64,000 nt of DNA, taken from positions 49,413 to 113,412 of the forward strand of contig JBEKUY010000009.1 of assembly GCA_049514555.1 (NCBI GenBank), in the 5' to 3' direction. The notes below the pieces were generated by a model. That model was not told the origin of the DNA. It saw only the letters and a list, made by a program, of their open reading frames with translations, and made no database searches. A program made the translations under genes and the position numbers. Positions 25,482-34,213 of this stretch are shown piece by piece. The stretch is from JBEKUY01 sp049514555 (GTDB lineage: Bacteria > Acidobacteriota > Terriglobia > Acidiferrales > UBA7541). Numbering within the stretch: the first letter of the stretch is position 1; each line of letters begins with the position of its first letter.

Positions 25482-26579
25482 TCAGCGGCTGGACCCTGGT
25501 CTCCTGCGCAAGGCCTCCCGGTACACGCTCAGCGTGCCTTCGACCATCTGCGCGGCGGAAAAGCGTTCGATGGCGCTTCGGCGCGCCGCGACACCAAGTC
25601 TTTGCGCAAAGGATGGCTCGCGGAGCAAACGCAGCATGGCTTCGGCAAACTGCCTCCCATCGGGCTCCGCGACAAGACCGGTTCGGCCATTATCAACGAC
25701 TTCCGCCAGCCCGGCGCGGGCCGTCGAAACCGATGGCAATCCCCAGGCCAGCGCTGCCAACATGGATGTGCCCAGCCCTTCAAACTCAGACGGGAACAGG
25801 AATGCGTCCAACGCCATATAAACCGGCGTTACATCCTGCACGAAACCCACGAGATGGACAGCCTCAGTCTGTCCAAGGTCGTTTGTGAGTTTCTCAAGCG
25901 CTGGCCGGCACGCTCCGTCGCCGGCCAGCAACAGCCTTGCTCGTGGATACTCCTTTCGCACCTTCGCGAGGGCTTCAATCAAATGTCTTTGCCCCTTCTC
26001 CGGCACAAAAACTCCTACGCACCCAAACAGAAACTCATCCTCCTTCACACCCCAATACTTCCGGGCCCTGAGTCGGCTCCCGGCAGAAGGCAGAGGGGGG
26101 ATTTCAACGCCCTCATTTACGATGGCAATGCGTTCCGACGAAATGCCTGATTCCATCAGGCTTCGCGCGATGTCCTGGCAAGTCGCAACAAAGCGGCAGA
26201 CCGCCCGAAACCGCGCCCGAGAGAAGATGTTGCTCTGAAGCGGGAAACCGATGCGCCGAGAGAGCAGAATGGGCAGGAAAGCATCTGCGCCGGCCATCCA
26301 GGCTGCCGTCAGCGCGTGGGACTCATTGGCATGCAAGACATTAAACCGTCCACTTCGCGCCAACCGCCGGACGACCCTTGCAGCAGAGAGGCGCAACGCC
26401 ACGCGCGACACTTCGTGCACGATGATCCCCGCGCCGGCGGCCCGGCGCGCGATCGGCGAGCCACGGGCGGCAACGAGTTCTGCGACATGTCCGCTCTCGC
26501 GCAGGCCTCGCAGGGTGAGCAGCGCTTGGCTCTGTCCCCCGCGCCACTCGCGCTCCAGATCCACGTACAGCACGTTCAT
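25482..26579 (-). CDS. Glycosyltransferase family 4
   Basis: 365-residue GT-B fold enzyme. The N-terminal acceptor domain starts MNVLYVDLEREWRGGQ. The C-terminal donor domain has VFVPEKGQRHLIEAL (about residue 205), LLLAGDGACR and the FPSEFEGLGTSMLAALAWGLP block carrying the EX7E acids. The activated sugar and acceptor are unknown; LPS core or exopolysaccharide assembly is plausible. The ATG at 26579 overlaps the stop of the upstream GT2 gene by four bases (ATGA), so the pair is coupled. It lacks membrane segments. Confidence 0.85.
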   Translation of the reverse strand: MNVLYVDLEREWRGGQSQALLTLRGLRESGHVAELVAARGSPIARRAAGAGIIVHEVSRVALRLSAARVVRRLARSGRFNVLHANESHALTAAWMAGADAFLPILLSRRIGFPLQSNIFSRARFRAVCRFVATCQDIARSLMESGISSERIAIVNEGVEIPPLPSAGSRLRARKYWGVKEDEFLFGCVGVFVPEKGQRHLIEALAKVRKEYPRARLLLAGDGACRPALEKLTNDLGQTEAVHLVGFVQDVTPVYMALDAFLFPSEFEGLGTSMLAALAWGLPSVSTARAGLAEVVDNGRTGLVAEPDGRQFAEAMLRLLREPSFAQRLGVAARRSAIERFSAAQMVEGTLSVYREALRRRPGSSR

Positions 26580-27343
26580 TTTGTCTCGCCTCTGGCGATT
26601 CGTCCGGCGCGCTGGCCGAGCTTCCAGTACTTCCTGAAAACGGTTCGAGCAGCCATCCACGCTATCAGGAGACCGCGCCACCCGTCCAGCCAAGCCGCGC
26701 GAAGAACCAGGGTGTGCACCAATGTCCATGTCGGAAAGAGAAGCAGCGGGAACAGCCAGTGACGCTGGCCCCGCTGAAACATTGCTTCCGCAGAGATGCT
26801 CGCGTAGGCCTCGCTCTTCACTCGATGTGCTGCGAGCGTGCCGTAGGCGTGGTGCAACAGGTCGCCCTCCAAGCGCCCTACCACTCCTTCCGCGTGCACC
26901 TTCTCATGCAGTACACCGATAAACTTCCCCTGCCGACGGTCGTAAAGCCGAGGCTTGATGTCCGGGTACCAACCGGAATGGCGCATCCATTTCCCCAGGT
27001 ATTCTGCGCGGCGGGAGAATTCGTACGCGGCTCCTGTCGCGGGCTCCAGCTTCCAGCGAAGTAGTGACGCGCGCAGCTCCTGGCCCACTTCCTCGTCCGC
27101 ATCAATCGCGAGTATCCAGTTGTGCTGTGCCTGCGATGCGGCGAAGTTCCGCTGGTCGGAATAGTTGGTCCAGGGACGGACGTGGACAACGGCGCCGTGT
27201 TGCCGCGCGATCTCAATCGTCGTATCGGAGCTGCAGGCATCCACGACCACGATTTCGTCGGCGACGCCTTTGAGGGATACCAGTGCTCGCGGGAGGTTCT
27301 TCTCCTCGTTGAGCGTGATCAGACAGGCGGAGATCGCATTCAT
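26576..27343 (-). CDS. Glycosyltransferase family 2 (WaaE/KdtX-like)
   Basis: 255-residue GT-A enzyme. The start ISACLITLNEEKNLPRAL, the nucleotide-binding EIVVVDACSSDTT and ILAIDADEEV (the DxD-type metal site, about residues 77-86) are classic. RHSGWYPDIKPRLYDRR matches the lipooligosaccharide beta-1,4-glucosyltransferase subgroup (WaaE/KdtX). A hydrophobic segment near residues 195-215 suggests membrane association. The acceptor is probably the LPS core, which fits the heptose kinase at 4.3 kb, but this is inferred from subgroup resemblance only. Confidence 0.83.
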   Translation of the reverse strand: MNAISACLITLNEEKNLPRALVSLKGVADEIVVVDACSSDTTIEIARQHGAVVHVRPWTNYSDQRNFAASQAQHNWILAIDADEEVGQELRASLLRWKLEPATGAAYEFSRRAEYLGKWMRHSGWYPDIKPRLYDRRQGKFIGVLHEKVHAEGVVGRLEGDLLHHAYGTLAAHRVKSEAYASISAEAMFQRGQRHWLFPLLLFPTWTLVHTLVLRAAWLDGWRGLLIAWMAARTVFRKYWKLGQRAGRIARGETK

Positions 27344-27383
27344 GCGGGGAAACGGAAGTAGTATCGCACAAAGATGCCGGTGG

Positions 27384-27917
27384 CTAGCGTGGTTCGAGCG
27401 AGACGCGGATCACGCTCGAGCCGATGCGGAATTCCGCGCCATTTTGAAGCTCGGCGGCGCGAACGCGTTCGTCTTCGAGGAAGGTGCCGTTGGTGGAGTC
27501 CAAGTCCTTGAGGCGGATGATCGTGCCTTTCACTTCGATGGCGCAATGTTGGCGTGAAATCTCGGCGTCTTCGAGAACCACGTCGGCGCCGGTCCGGCCC
27601 AGGATGACGCGAGGCTTCGTCAAGCGATAGACGAGACCCTTGGCGGGGCCGGTGAGAACGCTCAGAACGATTTGGGAAGCGGCAGGAAGAGCAAGGCCTT
27701 CGTACTGGCCGGGAAGAGAAGCGCCGGAACTGGCGCCGCCGGCGCGGGCGAATTCCGGAAGCGGGGAGATGACCATGGTCATGTCGGACCGGCGTGTGAT
27801 TTCGACAACGGTTGCGTAGTTACACTTGGAGCAGCGAAACTGCACGCGCGTGTGCCCGGCGAGGTCCTGGTCCCTGAGGACGTAGTGGGCGCCGCAATGT
27901 TCGCAGGTGGCCTGCAT
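27384..27917 (-). CDS. Zinc-ribbon plus FHA domain protein
   Basis: 177-residue protein. The N-terminus has a zinc ribbon of the MJ0042 type: CEHC (residues 5-8) and CSKC (residues 29-32). After a linker of about 45 residues comes an FHA phosphothreonine-binding domain with ILGRTGADVVLEDAEISRQH and LDSTNGTFLED. FHA domains bind Thr-phosphorylated partners, usually of Ser/Thr kinases, and no kinase gene is close. The ribbon-FHA order is common in Acidobacteriota and Myxococcota signalling proteins. It starts 41 bases upstream of the GT2 gene's start on the same strand. Confidence 0.85.
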   Translation of the reverse strand: MQATCEHCGAHYVLRDQDLAGHTRVQFRCSKCNYATVVEITRRSDMTMVISPLPEFARAGGASSGASLPGQYEGLALPAASQIVLSVLTGPAKGLVYRLTKPRVILGRTGADVVLEDAEISRQHCAIEVKGTIIRLKDLDSTNGTFLEDERVRAAELQNGAEFRIGSSVIRVSLEPR

Positions 27918-28055
27918 ATAGAGAATTTAACACGCGGGAGGGGTCTGGGTTGCGGAAGCTGCGGCACGTTTGCGGCAAAGGTCACCAGGGTTCGGAGGCT
28001 GGGCGGAAATTGTGATACCATCGCGATTCCAAAGACTGTTGAGGAGACCAAACAC

Positions 28056-28775
28056 GTGGCGCACATTTCGCGCAAGGAGCTGAAGCAAGACAGATTCCGG
28101 GAATCTCTGGAGCACGGTGCCGAAGCGGTCGTTTCGCATAAGCAGTTTACCACCCTCGTGATCGGGCTGGCGGTGGTGATCGCCTTGGGGATGTTTGGGT
28201 GGAAGCTGTATAAAGATCGCCAGGACGTGAGGGCGTCCGCGGCGCTGGACGACGCGATGAAGGCATACAATGCGCAGGTGCGCGCGCCCGGCGAGCCGGT
28301 GGAGCCGGGGGAACCCAATTACGCGGACGACAATACCAGGCTCCAGGACGCGACGCGAAAATTCGATGAGGCGGCGACGAAGTATCCGCGCACAAATGCG
28401 GGAAGGCTGGCGCGGTATTACGAAGCGCTCTCTCTTGAGGAGATGGGCCGGTATAACCAAGCCATCGAAAGCCTCCGCAAGATCGAGAACAGCGGCGATC
28501 AAGAAGTGGCGGGTTTGGCCCGTTTTCAGATGGCCGAGGTGTATGCTCGTACGGGAAAACCGGACGAAGCCATAAAATTGTTGCGGCAGTTGGCCGAGCA
28601 TCCGACGGTGTTGGTGCCGAAGCCGGTTGTCTTACTCGCTCTGGCGGCGCAACTCCAGAAGACGAGTCTCAAAGACGCCGTGACTATTTACAACCAGATC
28701 ACGAAGGACTACCCGGGCTCGGCGGCCTCCGAAAAGGCGCAACGCGTGCTTGACGAACTACCGTCGAAATCCTGA
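28056..28775 (+). CDS. Single-pass membrane protein with TPR repeats (YfgM-like)
   Basis: 239-residue protein. A cytoplasmic N-terminus of about 28 residues is followed by a transmembrane helix (about 30-48, LVIGLAVVIALGMFGWKLY) and a periplasmic domain with three tetratricopeptide-like units (AEVYARTGKPDEAIKLLRQL and others). The arrangement resembles YfgM/Anc-type proteins that assist envelope protein folding near SecYEG. The GTG start at 28056 follows GAGGAG at about ten bases. The gene stands alone, diverging from the zinc-ribbon/FHA gene. Confidence 0.72.
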   Translation: MAHISRKELKQDRFRESLEHGAEAVVSHKQFTTLVIGLAVVIALGMFGWKLYKDRQDVRASAALDDAMKAYNAQVRAPGEPVEPGEPNYADDNTRLQDATRKFDEAATKYPRTNAGRLARYYEALSLEEMGRYNQAIESLRKIENSGDQEVAGLARFQMAEVYARTGKPDEAIKLLRQLAEHPTVLVPKPVVLLALAAQLQKTSLKDAVTIYNQITKDYPGSAASEKAQRVLDELPSKS

Positions 28776-28859
28776 GGTGCGGTCCTCGCCTCCGCGAGCG
28801 TTCTGATTGCACTCGGCCCGAGGCGCTGAGCGGCCGTCCCTGCAGGCCATACATTCTCC

Positions 28860-29996
28860 ATGACACTCGCTCCTTACGCGATGCACCAGGCGGATTCGCG
28901 GGGACGCCGCTATCCCGAACCATCTCATCCTTACCGAAGCGATTACGCCCGGGACCGCGACCGGGTGATCCATTCGCGGGCCTTTCGGCGGCTCGAAGCG
29001 AAGACGCAGGTCTTCACCATGCGCTACTCCGACCATTTCCGGAACCGCCTGACCCACACGCTCGAAGTGGCCCAGATCGCGCGGACCGTCGCTGGGGCCC
29101 TCGATTTGAATGCCGAGTTGGCCGAAGCGCTGGCCCTGGCCCACGACATCGGGCATCCGCCGTTTGGGCACGCCGGCGAGCGGAAGCTTGACGAGTTGAT
29201 GCGGCAACACGGCGGGTCTTTCAATCACAATCTGCAGGCGCTGCGCATCGTAGAACAGTTCGAGCGGCGATATCTGGATTTTCCGGGATTGAATCTGACG
29301 TTCGAGGTCCGCGAGGGAATCGTCAAGCACTCCGACGACTATACGCCCGCGGAGCATCCCGAGTTGGCAGAGTATCTCCTGGACATGCGCCCTCCGCTCG
29401 AAGCGCAGCTCATCGATTGGGTGGACGAGATCGCCTACAATACCGCGGACCTGGACGATGCGCTCGAAGCGCGCCTCCTGGACATCGAGATGCTTTGCGG
29501 CGAGGTCCGGTTGTTTCGGGAGGCCTACGCGGCTGTAGAAGCGGGGCATCCGCATGGCCGGGCCAAGCTTAGGTTCAACGAAGCGCTCAAACGCTGCCTC
29601 GACTTTCTGGCTACGGATTTGATCGTCTCCACGCGACAACGGCTAAAAGACTCGGGCGCCGACTCGGTCGATGACGTGCGACAAGCGCCCAACCGCCTGG
29701 CGGGGTTTGGCCAAGAAGCGGCGGCGCGCAACTCGGAGCTGAAGCGCTTTCTGTTGGCTCGGGTGTACGAGCAACCGTCGATCACCGAAGACCGCGACCG
29801 CTCCATCCGTTGCCTCCAGGAGATGTTCCTTTTCTATATGGAAATGCCCGAAGCTATGCCTCGCTTCTACGCCAAACTGGCCCAGGAAGCTCCCAGGCAC
29901 AACGTCGTGTGCGATTACATCGCCGGCATGACCGATCAATTCCTCCTGCGCCAGCATGCCCAGCGTTTCGGGCCCCCTGCCAGCACCGCGAACTAG
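28860..29996 (+). CDS. dgt: Deoxyguanosinetriphosphate triphosphohydrolase-like protein (HD domain)
   Basis: 378-residue HD-superfamily enzyme that hydrolyses dGTP (or dNTPs) to the nucleoside and triphosphate. The N-terminal YRSDYARDRDRVIHSRAFRR (about residues 21-40) is typical. The metal site is formed by His in THTLEVAQIAR, the HD pair in LAHDIGHPPFGHAGE, and a later Asp in DEIAYNTADLDD. It has the length of the type 2 dGTPases. It lies upstream of the yceD-rpmF-fatty-acid cluster but has a promoter between. Confidence 0.9.
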   Translation: MTLAPYAMHQADSRGRRYPEPSHPYRSDYARDRDRVIHSRAFRRLEAKTQVFTMRYSDHFRNRLTHTLEVAQIARTVAGALDLNAELAEALALAHDIGHPPFGHAGERKLDELMRQHGGSFNHNLQALRIVEQFERRYLDFPGLNLTFEVREGIVKHSDDYTPAEHPELAEYLLDMRPPLEAQLIDWVDEIAYNTADLDDALEARLLDIEMLCGEVRLFREAYAAVEAGHPHGRAKLRFNEALKRCLDFLATDLIVSTRQRLKDSGADSVDDVRQAPNRLAGFGQEAAARNSELKRFLLARVYEQPSITEDRDRSIRCLQEMFLFYMEMPEAMPRFYAKLAQEAPRHNVVCDYIAGMTDQFLLRQHAQRFGPPASTAN

Positions 29997-30060
29997 CTTC
30001 GGCTGGAGGAGTCTCACCGCGCCGGCATACCGCGATGGCGCACCGTAAGGGCTTCCTTCC

Positions 30061-30090
30061 TTGACTTGAGCGCAGCGCCGCCTCGATAAT
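30061..30090 (+). promoter_or_regulatory. Candidate sigma-70 promoter of the yceD-rpmF-plsX-fab cluster
   Basis: TTGACT (30061-30066) and GATAAT (30085-30090) are separated by 18 bases, 34 bases before the yceD ATG at 30124. An AAGGAG lies between but 17 bases from the start codon, which is long. Confidence 0.58.
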
Positions 30091-30123
30091 ATCTGAAGAA
30101 AAGGAGATCGCAGTTCTTCTTCC

Positions 30124-30660
30124 ATGTTTATTGACGTCAATGAACTGGCCGTCCGCAAGCTCCGCATCGCGCAGACCTATGCGCCGGGCAGCATCGATTT
30201 TCACAGCATGGAGTTCCGTCAACTCGAGCCACTCGAGGTTCGCGGGACGGCCGAGCTGATCGAGGGGCAAATTCGGGTGAGCGGGTCGTTCCAGACCAAG
30301 ATCGAGCTGATCTGCGCCCGGTGTCTGGATTCCGTCGTGGAAGAGCTGAGCCGCGATTTTGACCTGTTTTACCGGCCCATGGATGGACACGGTAAGCCGG
30401 AGGAGGAAGTCCGGCTCCGGCGGGACGACACTGAAATCGCGTTTTTCGAAGGCCAGGGGCTCTTCCTGGCTGATGTGTTGACCGAACAAGTGCTCCTGAC
30501 CATTCCCATGAAAGTGATTTGCCGCAGCGATTGTCGGGGTCTGTGTCCACACTGCGGCGCGAACCTGAACCATGAAGAATGCCGCTGCGATGCCCACGCG
30601 GCGGACCCGCGCATGGCGCCGCTGGCGCGCCTGAAGCAGGACTGGTTCAAAAAACAATAG
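30124..30660 (+). CDS. yceD: DUF177 / YceD family protein
   Basis: 178-residue protein. It has the conserved N-terminal FIDVNELAVRKLRIAQTY and a central CARCLD, a family hallmark. The C-terminal Cys-rich segment CRSDCRGLCPHCGANLNHEECRC is longer than in E. coli, where YceD acts in 23S rRNA maturation or stability. The pairing with rpmF 61 bases downstream is nearly universal in bacteria and supports the call. Confidence 0.85.
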   Translation: MFIDVNELAVRKLRIAQTYAPGSIDFHSMEFRQLEPLEVRGTAELIEGQIRVSGSFQTKIELICARCLDSVVEELSRDFDLFYRPMDGHGKPEEEVRLRRDDTEIAFFEGQGLFLADVLTEQVLLTIPMKVICRSDCRGLCPHCGANLNHEECRCDAHAADPRMAPLARLKQDWFKKQ

Positions 30661-30721
30661 GAAATCGGGCGCGATGCCCGTAAAATGCGCCCACACAGGG
30701 GCCGGAACGAGGAGTGTTCGT

Positions 30722-30901
30722 ATGCCAAATCCAAAACGCCGCCACTCGAAGGCACGCAAGAACAAGCGCCGCGCCCACGATCATCTTTCGGCGCCGGCGC
30801 TCGCGGAGTGCCCGAATTGCCATGAAATGAGGCAGCCGCATCGCGCCTGCCCGCATTGCGGTTACTATAAGGGCCGCGAGGTTATGGATACGTCAGCGTA
30901 G
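30722..30901 (+). CDS. rpmF: 50S ribosomal protein L32
   Basis: 59 residues, normal length. The N-terminal MPNPKRRHSKARKNKRRAHD and the zinc-binding CPNC ... CPHCGYYKGREV (the four-Cys form) are unmistakable. It starts from the ATG at 30722 after GAACGAGGAG. Confidence 0.97.
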   Translation: MPNPKRRHSKARKNKRRAHDHLSAPALAECPNCHEMRQPHRACPHCGYYKGREVMDTSA

Positions 30902-30939
30902 GGCAGATCTGCGCCCGGGCTTACCAGGTCGAAAAACGC

Positions 30940-31947
30940 ATGCTTACCATCGCTGTCGATGCCATGGGTGGGGACCATGCGCCCCGCCCCGAAGTCAAGG
31001 GGGGTGTCCTTGCGGCGCGCGAGCTTGGCGTGCGCGTGTTGCTGGTGGGACAGTCCCGGGCTCTGCGGACCGAGCTCGCCAAGCTTGACTCAGGGGATCT
31101 GCCCGTCGAGATCATCCCGGCGAGCGAGATTATCGCTATGGACGATTCACCCGCGCACGCTTTCCGGCGGAAAAAAGACAGCTCGGTGCACGTGGCGGCG
31201 CGGCTGGTGAAGGCAGGCAAAGCTGACGGGATGGTCAGCGCGGGGAACACCGGCGCGGTGATGACAGTGGCGCGGTTCGTCTTGGGCACGCTGCCGTCGG
31301 TGGACCGGGCGGCGCTGGCGGCGCCGTTCCCCAACGCCAAGGGTGGGGTATCGGTGCTGCTGGATGTGGGCGCCAACGTGGACTCCAAGCCGGAGCACCT
31401 CGAGCAGTTCGCGGTGATGGGCGAGGCCTACTACCGGGCGCTCTTCGCCAGCCACAAGCCGCGCGTCGGCCTGCTCTCCATCGGTGAGGAGGAAGCCAAG
31501 GGCAACGAGCTGACCCGCGAGGTCCACGGCCTGCTGAAGCGCAGCTCGGTGAGTTTTGTCGGCAACGTGGAGGGGCGGAATCTGTTTTCTGGGGACGTGG
31601 ACGTGATCGTATGCGATGGGTTCGTGGGAAACATCGCGCTCAAGATTAGCGAGGGCCTGGCCCTGCACCTCTTCGGTTTGATGAAGAAGGCGCTCGAAAG
31701 CACGATGGCCTCGCAGCTTGGTTCGCCGTTCACGCGGGCAGCATTGAACGGATTGCAGAGGCACATCGATTACAGCGAGTACGGAGGCGCACCGCTGCTC
31801 GGTGTGCGCGGGATTTGCGTGATCGGACATGGCCGCTCCAACGCCAACGCCGTCAAGAACGCCATCCGTGTGGCGGCGGCGCTGGCTCGCGCCGGCATGA
31901 ATGACAAAATCGAAGAGGAGCTTGCGGACATGGCGGCCCTCGCCTGA
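30940..31947 (+). CDS. plsX: Phosphate acyltransferase PlsX
   Basis: 335-residue enzyme making acyl-phosphate from acyl-ACP for the PlsY step of phosphatidic acid synthesis. The IAVDAMGGDHAPRPEVKG start, the MVSAGNTGAVM block (about residues 99-109) and the VVCDGFVGNIALKISEG-type segment are all present. It is a peripheral membrane protein in other bacteria. rpmF-plsX is a widely kept pair. The usual next gene, fabH, is missing here; fabD follows directly. Confidence 0.94.
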   Translation: MLTIAVDAMGGDHAPRPEVKGGVLAARELGVRVLLVGQSRALRTELAKLDSGDLPVEIIPASEIIAMDDSPAHAFRRKKDSSVHVAARLVKAGKADGMVSAGNTGAVMTVARFVLGTLPSVDRAALAAPFPNAKGGVSVLLDVGANVDSKPEHLEQFAVMGEAYYRALFASHKPRVGLLSIGEEEAKGNELTREVHGLLKRSSVSFVGNVEGRNLFSGDVDVIVCDGFVGNIALKISEGLALHLFGLMKKALESTMASQLGSPFTRAALNGLQRHIDYSEYGGAPLLGVRGICVIGHGRSNANAVKNAIRVAAALARAGMNDKIEEELADMAALA

Positions 31948-31972
31948 GGGGCCGGCCGCGCAAGAAACGCCA

Positions 31973-32932
31973 ATGGGTAAACTTGCATTTCTATTCCCTG
32001 GACAGGCTTCGCAATATCCTGGCATGGGACGGGAACTTGCGGAGAAGCATGCCGAGGCCAAGAAGGTGTTCGAGGAAGCCGACCGTGTGCTCGGCTTTCC
32101 CATCTCCCAGATGTGTTTTTCCGGCGGCGAAGAAGATTTGAAGCAGACGGCCAATACGCAGCCGGCGATTCTGACTGTTTCGGTCGCGACTTACCGTATC
32201 CTGGAGTCCCGGGGCGTGCGGCCGGATCTGGTCGCGGGGCACAGTCTGGGTGAGTACTCGGCGCTGGTGGCCGTGGGGGCTCTCGATTTCACCGATGCAG
32301 TGCAGCTCGTGCGCAAGCGGGGCACCTACATGCAAGAAGCGGTGCCGGCGGGGCAAGGCGCGATGGCCGCGATCATGGGGCTCTCGCCGGCCGTCGTGGC
32401 GGATGTGTGCAGGCGGGCCGCGGATGGGCAGGTGGTCTCGGCGGCGAACTTGAATTCGCCTGAACAGACGGTGATTTCAGGTCACGCCGGCGCGGTGAAG
32501 CGCGCAGTCGAATTGGCCTCGCAGAGCGGCGCCAAGCGCGCGGTGGTGCTGCCAGTATCGGCCCCGTTCCACAGCGCGCTCATGGCGCCTGCGCAGCAGC
32601 GGCTCGAAGTGGACCTGCGGAAGGCCGCGTTCGCGAATCTGCGGGTGCCGCTCGTAACCAACGTGGATGCCGACAGCATCTCGACCGGTGAGGAAGCGCG
32701 TCAGGCGCTCGTGCGCCAGGTGACCATGCCGGTGCGCTGGGAAGAGTCGGCGCGCCTGCTCATCGAGGAAGGCGTAACCAGTTTCGTCGAAGTCGGACCG
32801 GGACGCGTGCTCACCGGGCTGCTGCGCCAGATCGAGCGCTCGGTCCACGCCTTGAACGTGGAAGATGAAAAGAGCCTCGAAACAACCATCGAGAAGCTGG
32901 CGCAGGCGCAGGAGGAATCGGCGGAAGTTTGA
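31973..32932 (+). CDS. fabD: Malonyl-CoA:ACP transacylase
   Basis: 319-residue alpha/beta acyltransferase that loads malonate on ACP. It starts with FLFPGQASQYPGMG. The active-site Ser is in GHSLGEYSAL (about residue 90), with Arg in a later conserved block and the catalytic His in VSAPFHSALM. Length is normal. It begins 25 bases after plsX. The next ORF carries a diverged copy of its last quarter. Confidence 0.95.
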   Translation: MGKLAFLFPGQASQYPGMGRELAEKHAEAKKVFEEADRVLGFPISQMCFSGGEEDLKQTANTQPAILTVSVATYRILESRGVRPDLVAGHSLGEYSALVAVGALDFTDAVQLVRKRGTYMQEAVPAGQGAMAAIMGLSPAVVADVCRRAADGQVVSAANLNSPEQTVISGHAGAVKRAVELASQSGAKRAVVLPVSAPFHSALMAPAQQRLEVDLRKAAFANLRVPLVTNVDADSISTGEEARQALVRQVTMPVRWEESARLLIEEGVTSFVEVGPGRVLTGLLRQIERSVHALNVEDEKSLETTIEKLAQAQEESAEV

Positions 32933-32963
32933 GCCACGCAGCGAAAAGGGACGGGAAGCGAAT

Positions 32964-33425
32964 ATGTTCACGCTGAAGGACCGAGTGGCAATCGTTACAG
33001 GTGCGTCGCAAGGCATCGGGCGCGAGACGGCTCTGGCCTTGGCGCGGGCCGGGGCCAAGGTGGCCGTTGCGGCGCGGAATGAAGGGAAACACGCGGCTCT
33101 GGCGACTGAGATTTCCGCGGCAGGTGGCGAGGCGCTGGCGGTGAGGATGAACGTGGCCGACGCGGAACCCATCACACCCGGCGACGAGGTGCGTGAGCCC
33201 TTGGTCCGCCAAGTCTGCCTGCCGGCGCTGTGGCACGAATCGGTCCACGAAATGACTGATAACGCCGTTGTCATCCTTCTGGGAGCGGGTCTGGGCAAGA
33301 TTCTGAGCGGCCTGCTACGGCAGACTGACAGCGCTGTTCGCTGCCTCAACGTGGAAGAGGCGGCAAACCTGCATAGCACGATGGGAAGGGTCGCCCAGGC
33401 GCGCGCGGAAGCGCCGGAAAGGTAG
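32964..33425 (+). CDS. In-frame FabG(N-terminal)::FabD(C-terminal) chimera
   Basis: 153-codon ORF with a normal start region (GACGGGAAG before ATG). Residues 1-66 are the nucleotide-binding part of a FabG reductase (VTGASQGIGRETALAL), 43 of 66 identical by eye to the resident FabG that follows. From about residue 70 (PITPGDEVREPLVRQV) it follows the last 83 residues of FabD, about 34 identical by eye to the resident FabD. It lacks the FabG Ser-Tyr-Lys triad and the FabD Ser and His, so it cannot perform either reaction. It is a relic of a fabD-fabG tandem duplication followed by an internal deletion, with the frame preserved. It could be a pseudogene or a retained regulatory or structural peptide. 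Confidence 0.72.
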   Translation: MFTLKDRVAIVTGASQGIGRETALALARAGAKVAVAARNEGKHAALATEISAAGGEALAVRMNVADAEPITPGDEVREPLVRQVCLPALWHESVHEMTDNAVVILLGAGLGKILSGLLRQTDSAVRCLNVEEAANLHSTMGRVAQARAEAPER

Positions 33426-33429
33426 CCTC

Positions 33430-34176
33430 ATGTTTTCCCTCAAAGACAAAGTCGCGCTTGTTACGGGTGCATCGCAGGGCATTGGCCGCATGACTTCCCT
33501 TGCGCTCGCCAAACTCGGCGCTAAAGTCGCCGTTGCCAATCTCCGAGTGGAGAAGCTTACTTCGCTCGTCGCTGAGATCGAAGCCGCAGGCGGTGAAGCG
33601 CTGTCTTTGCCGATGGACGTGGGCGATCCAATCCAAGTGAGGAACGGCTTCCAGCAGGCGCTCGCAAAATTCAATAAGCTCGACATCCTGGTGAACAACG
33701 CTGGGATCACGCGCGACGCGCTTGCGTTGCGCATGAAGCTCGAAGATTGGGAGGCCGTGCTGCGGACGAACTTGACCGGGGCGCACCTGTGCATTCAGCA
33801 GGCGCTAGCCATGATGCTGCGGCAGCGCTCGGGGCGGATCATCAACGTGGCCTCGGTGGTGGCGCTGGCGGGGAGCGCCGGACAGGCAAATTACGCAGCA
33901 TCAAAGGGCGGCCTGATCGGATTGACCAAGGCCATGGCCATCGAGGTGGCCTCGCGCAATATCACCGTGAACGCGGTCGCACCGGGCTTCATCGAGACGG
34001 CCATGACGGACGTGCTTCCAGAGAAGGTGAAGGAGGAATTGAAGACGCGCATTCCGCTGGGGCGCATGGGATCCCCGGCAGAGGTGGCGGCGGCGATCGT
34101 GTTTCTGGCAAGCGACGAAGCGGCTTACATTACGGGGCAAGTACTGAGCGTGAATGGCGGAATGTACCTGGCCTGA
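33430..34176 (+). CDS. fabG: 3-oxoacyl-ACP reductase
   Basis: 248-residue short-chain dehydrogenase. NADPH loop TGASQGIG (residues 12-19), NNAG, catalytic Ser in NVASVVALAG, and Tyr and Lys in YAASKGGLIG are all intact, and the end VLSVNGGMYLA is typical. It starts four bases after the chimera's stop and is the last gene before the accessory island that splits the cluster from acpP-fabF. Confidence 0.95.
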   Translation: MFSLKDKVALVTGASQGIGRMTSLALAKLGAKVAVANLRVEKLTSLVAEIEAAGGEALSLPMDVGDPIQVRNGFQQALAKFNKLDILVNNAGITRDALALRMKLEDWEAVLRTNLTGAHLCIQQALAMMLRQRSGRIINVASVVALAGSAGQANYAASKGGLIGLTKAMAIEVASRNITVNAVAPGFIETAMTDVLPEKVKEELKTRIPLGRMGSPAEVAAAIVFLASDEAAYITGQVLSVNGGMYLA

Positions 34177-34213
34177 ACACGCGCGCGGGTCGCCGACGGC
34201 CTTTCTCGCGGTA

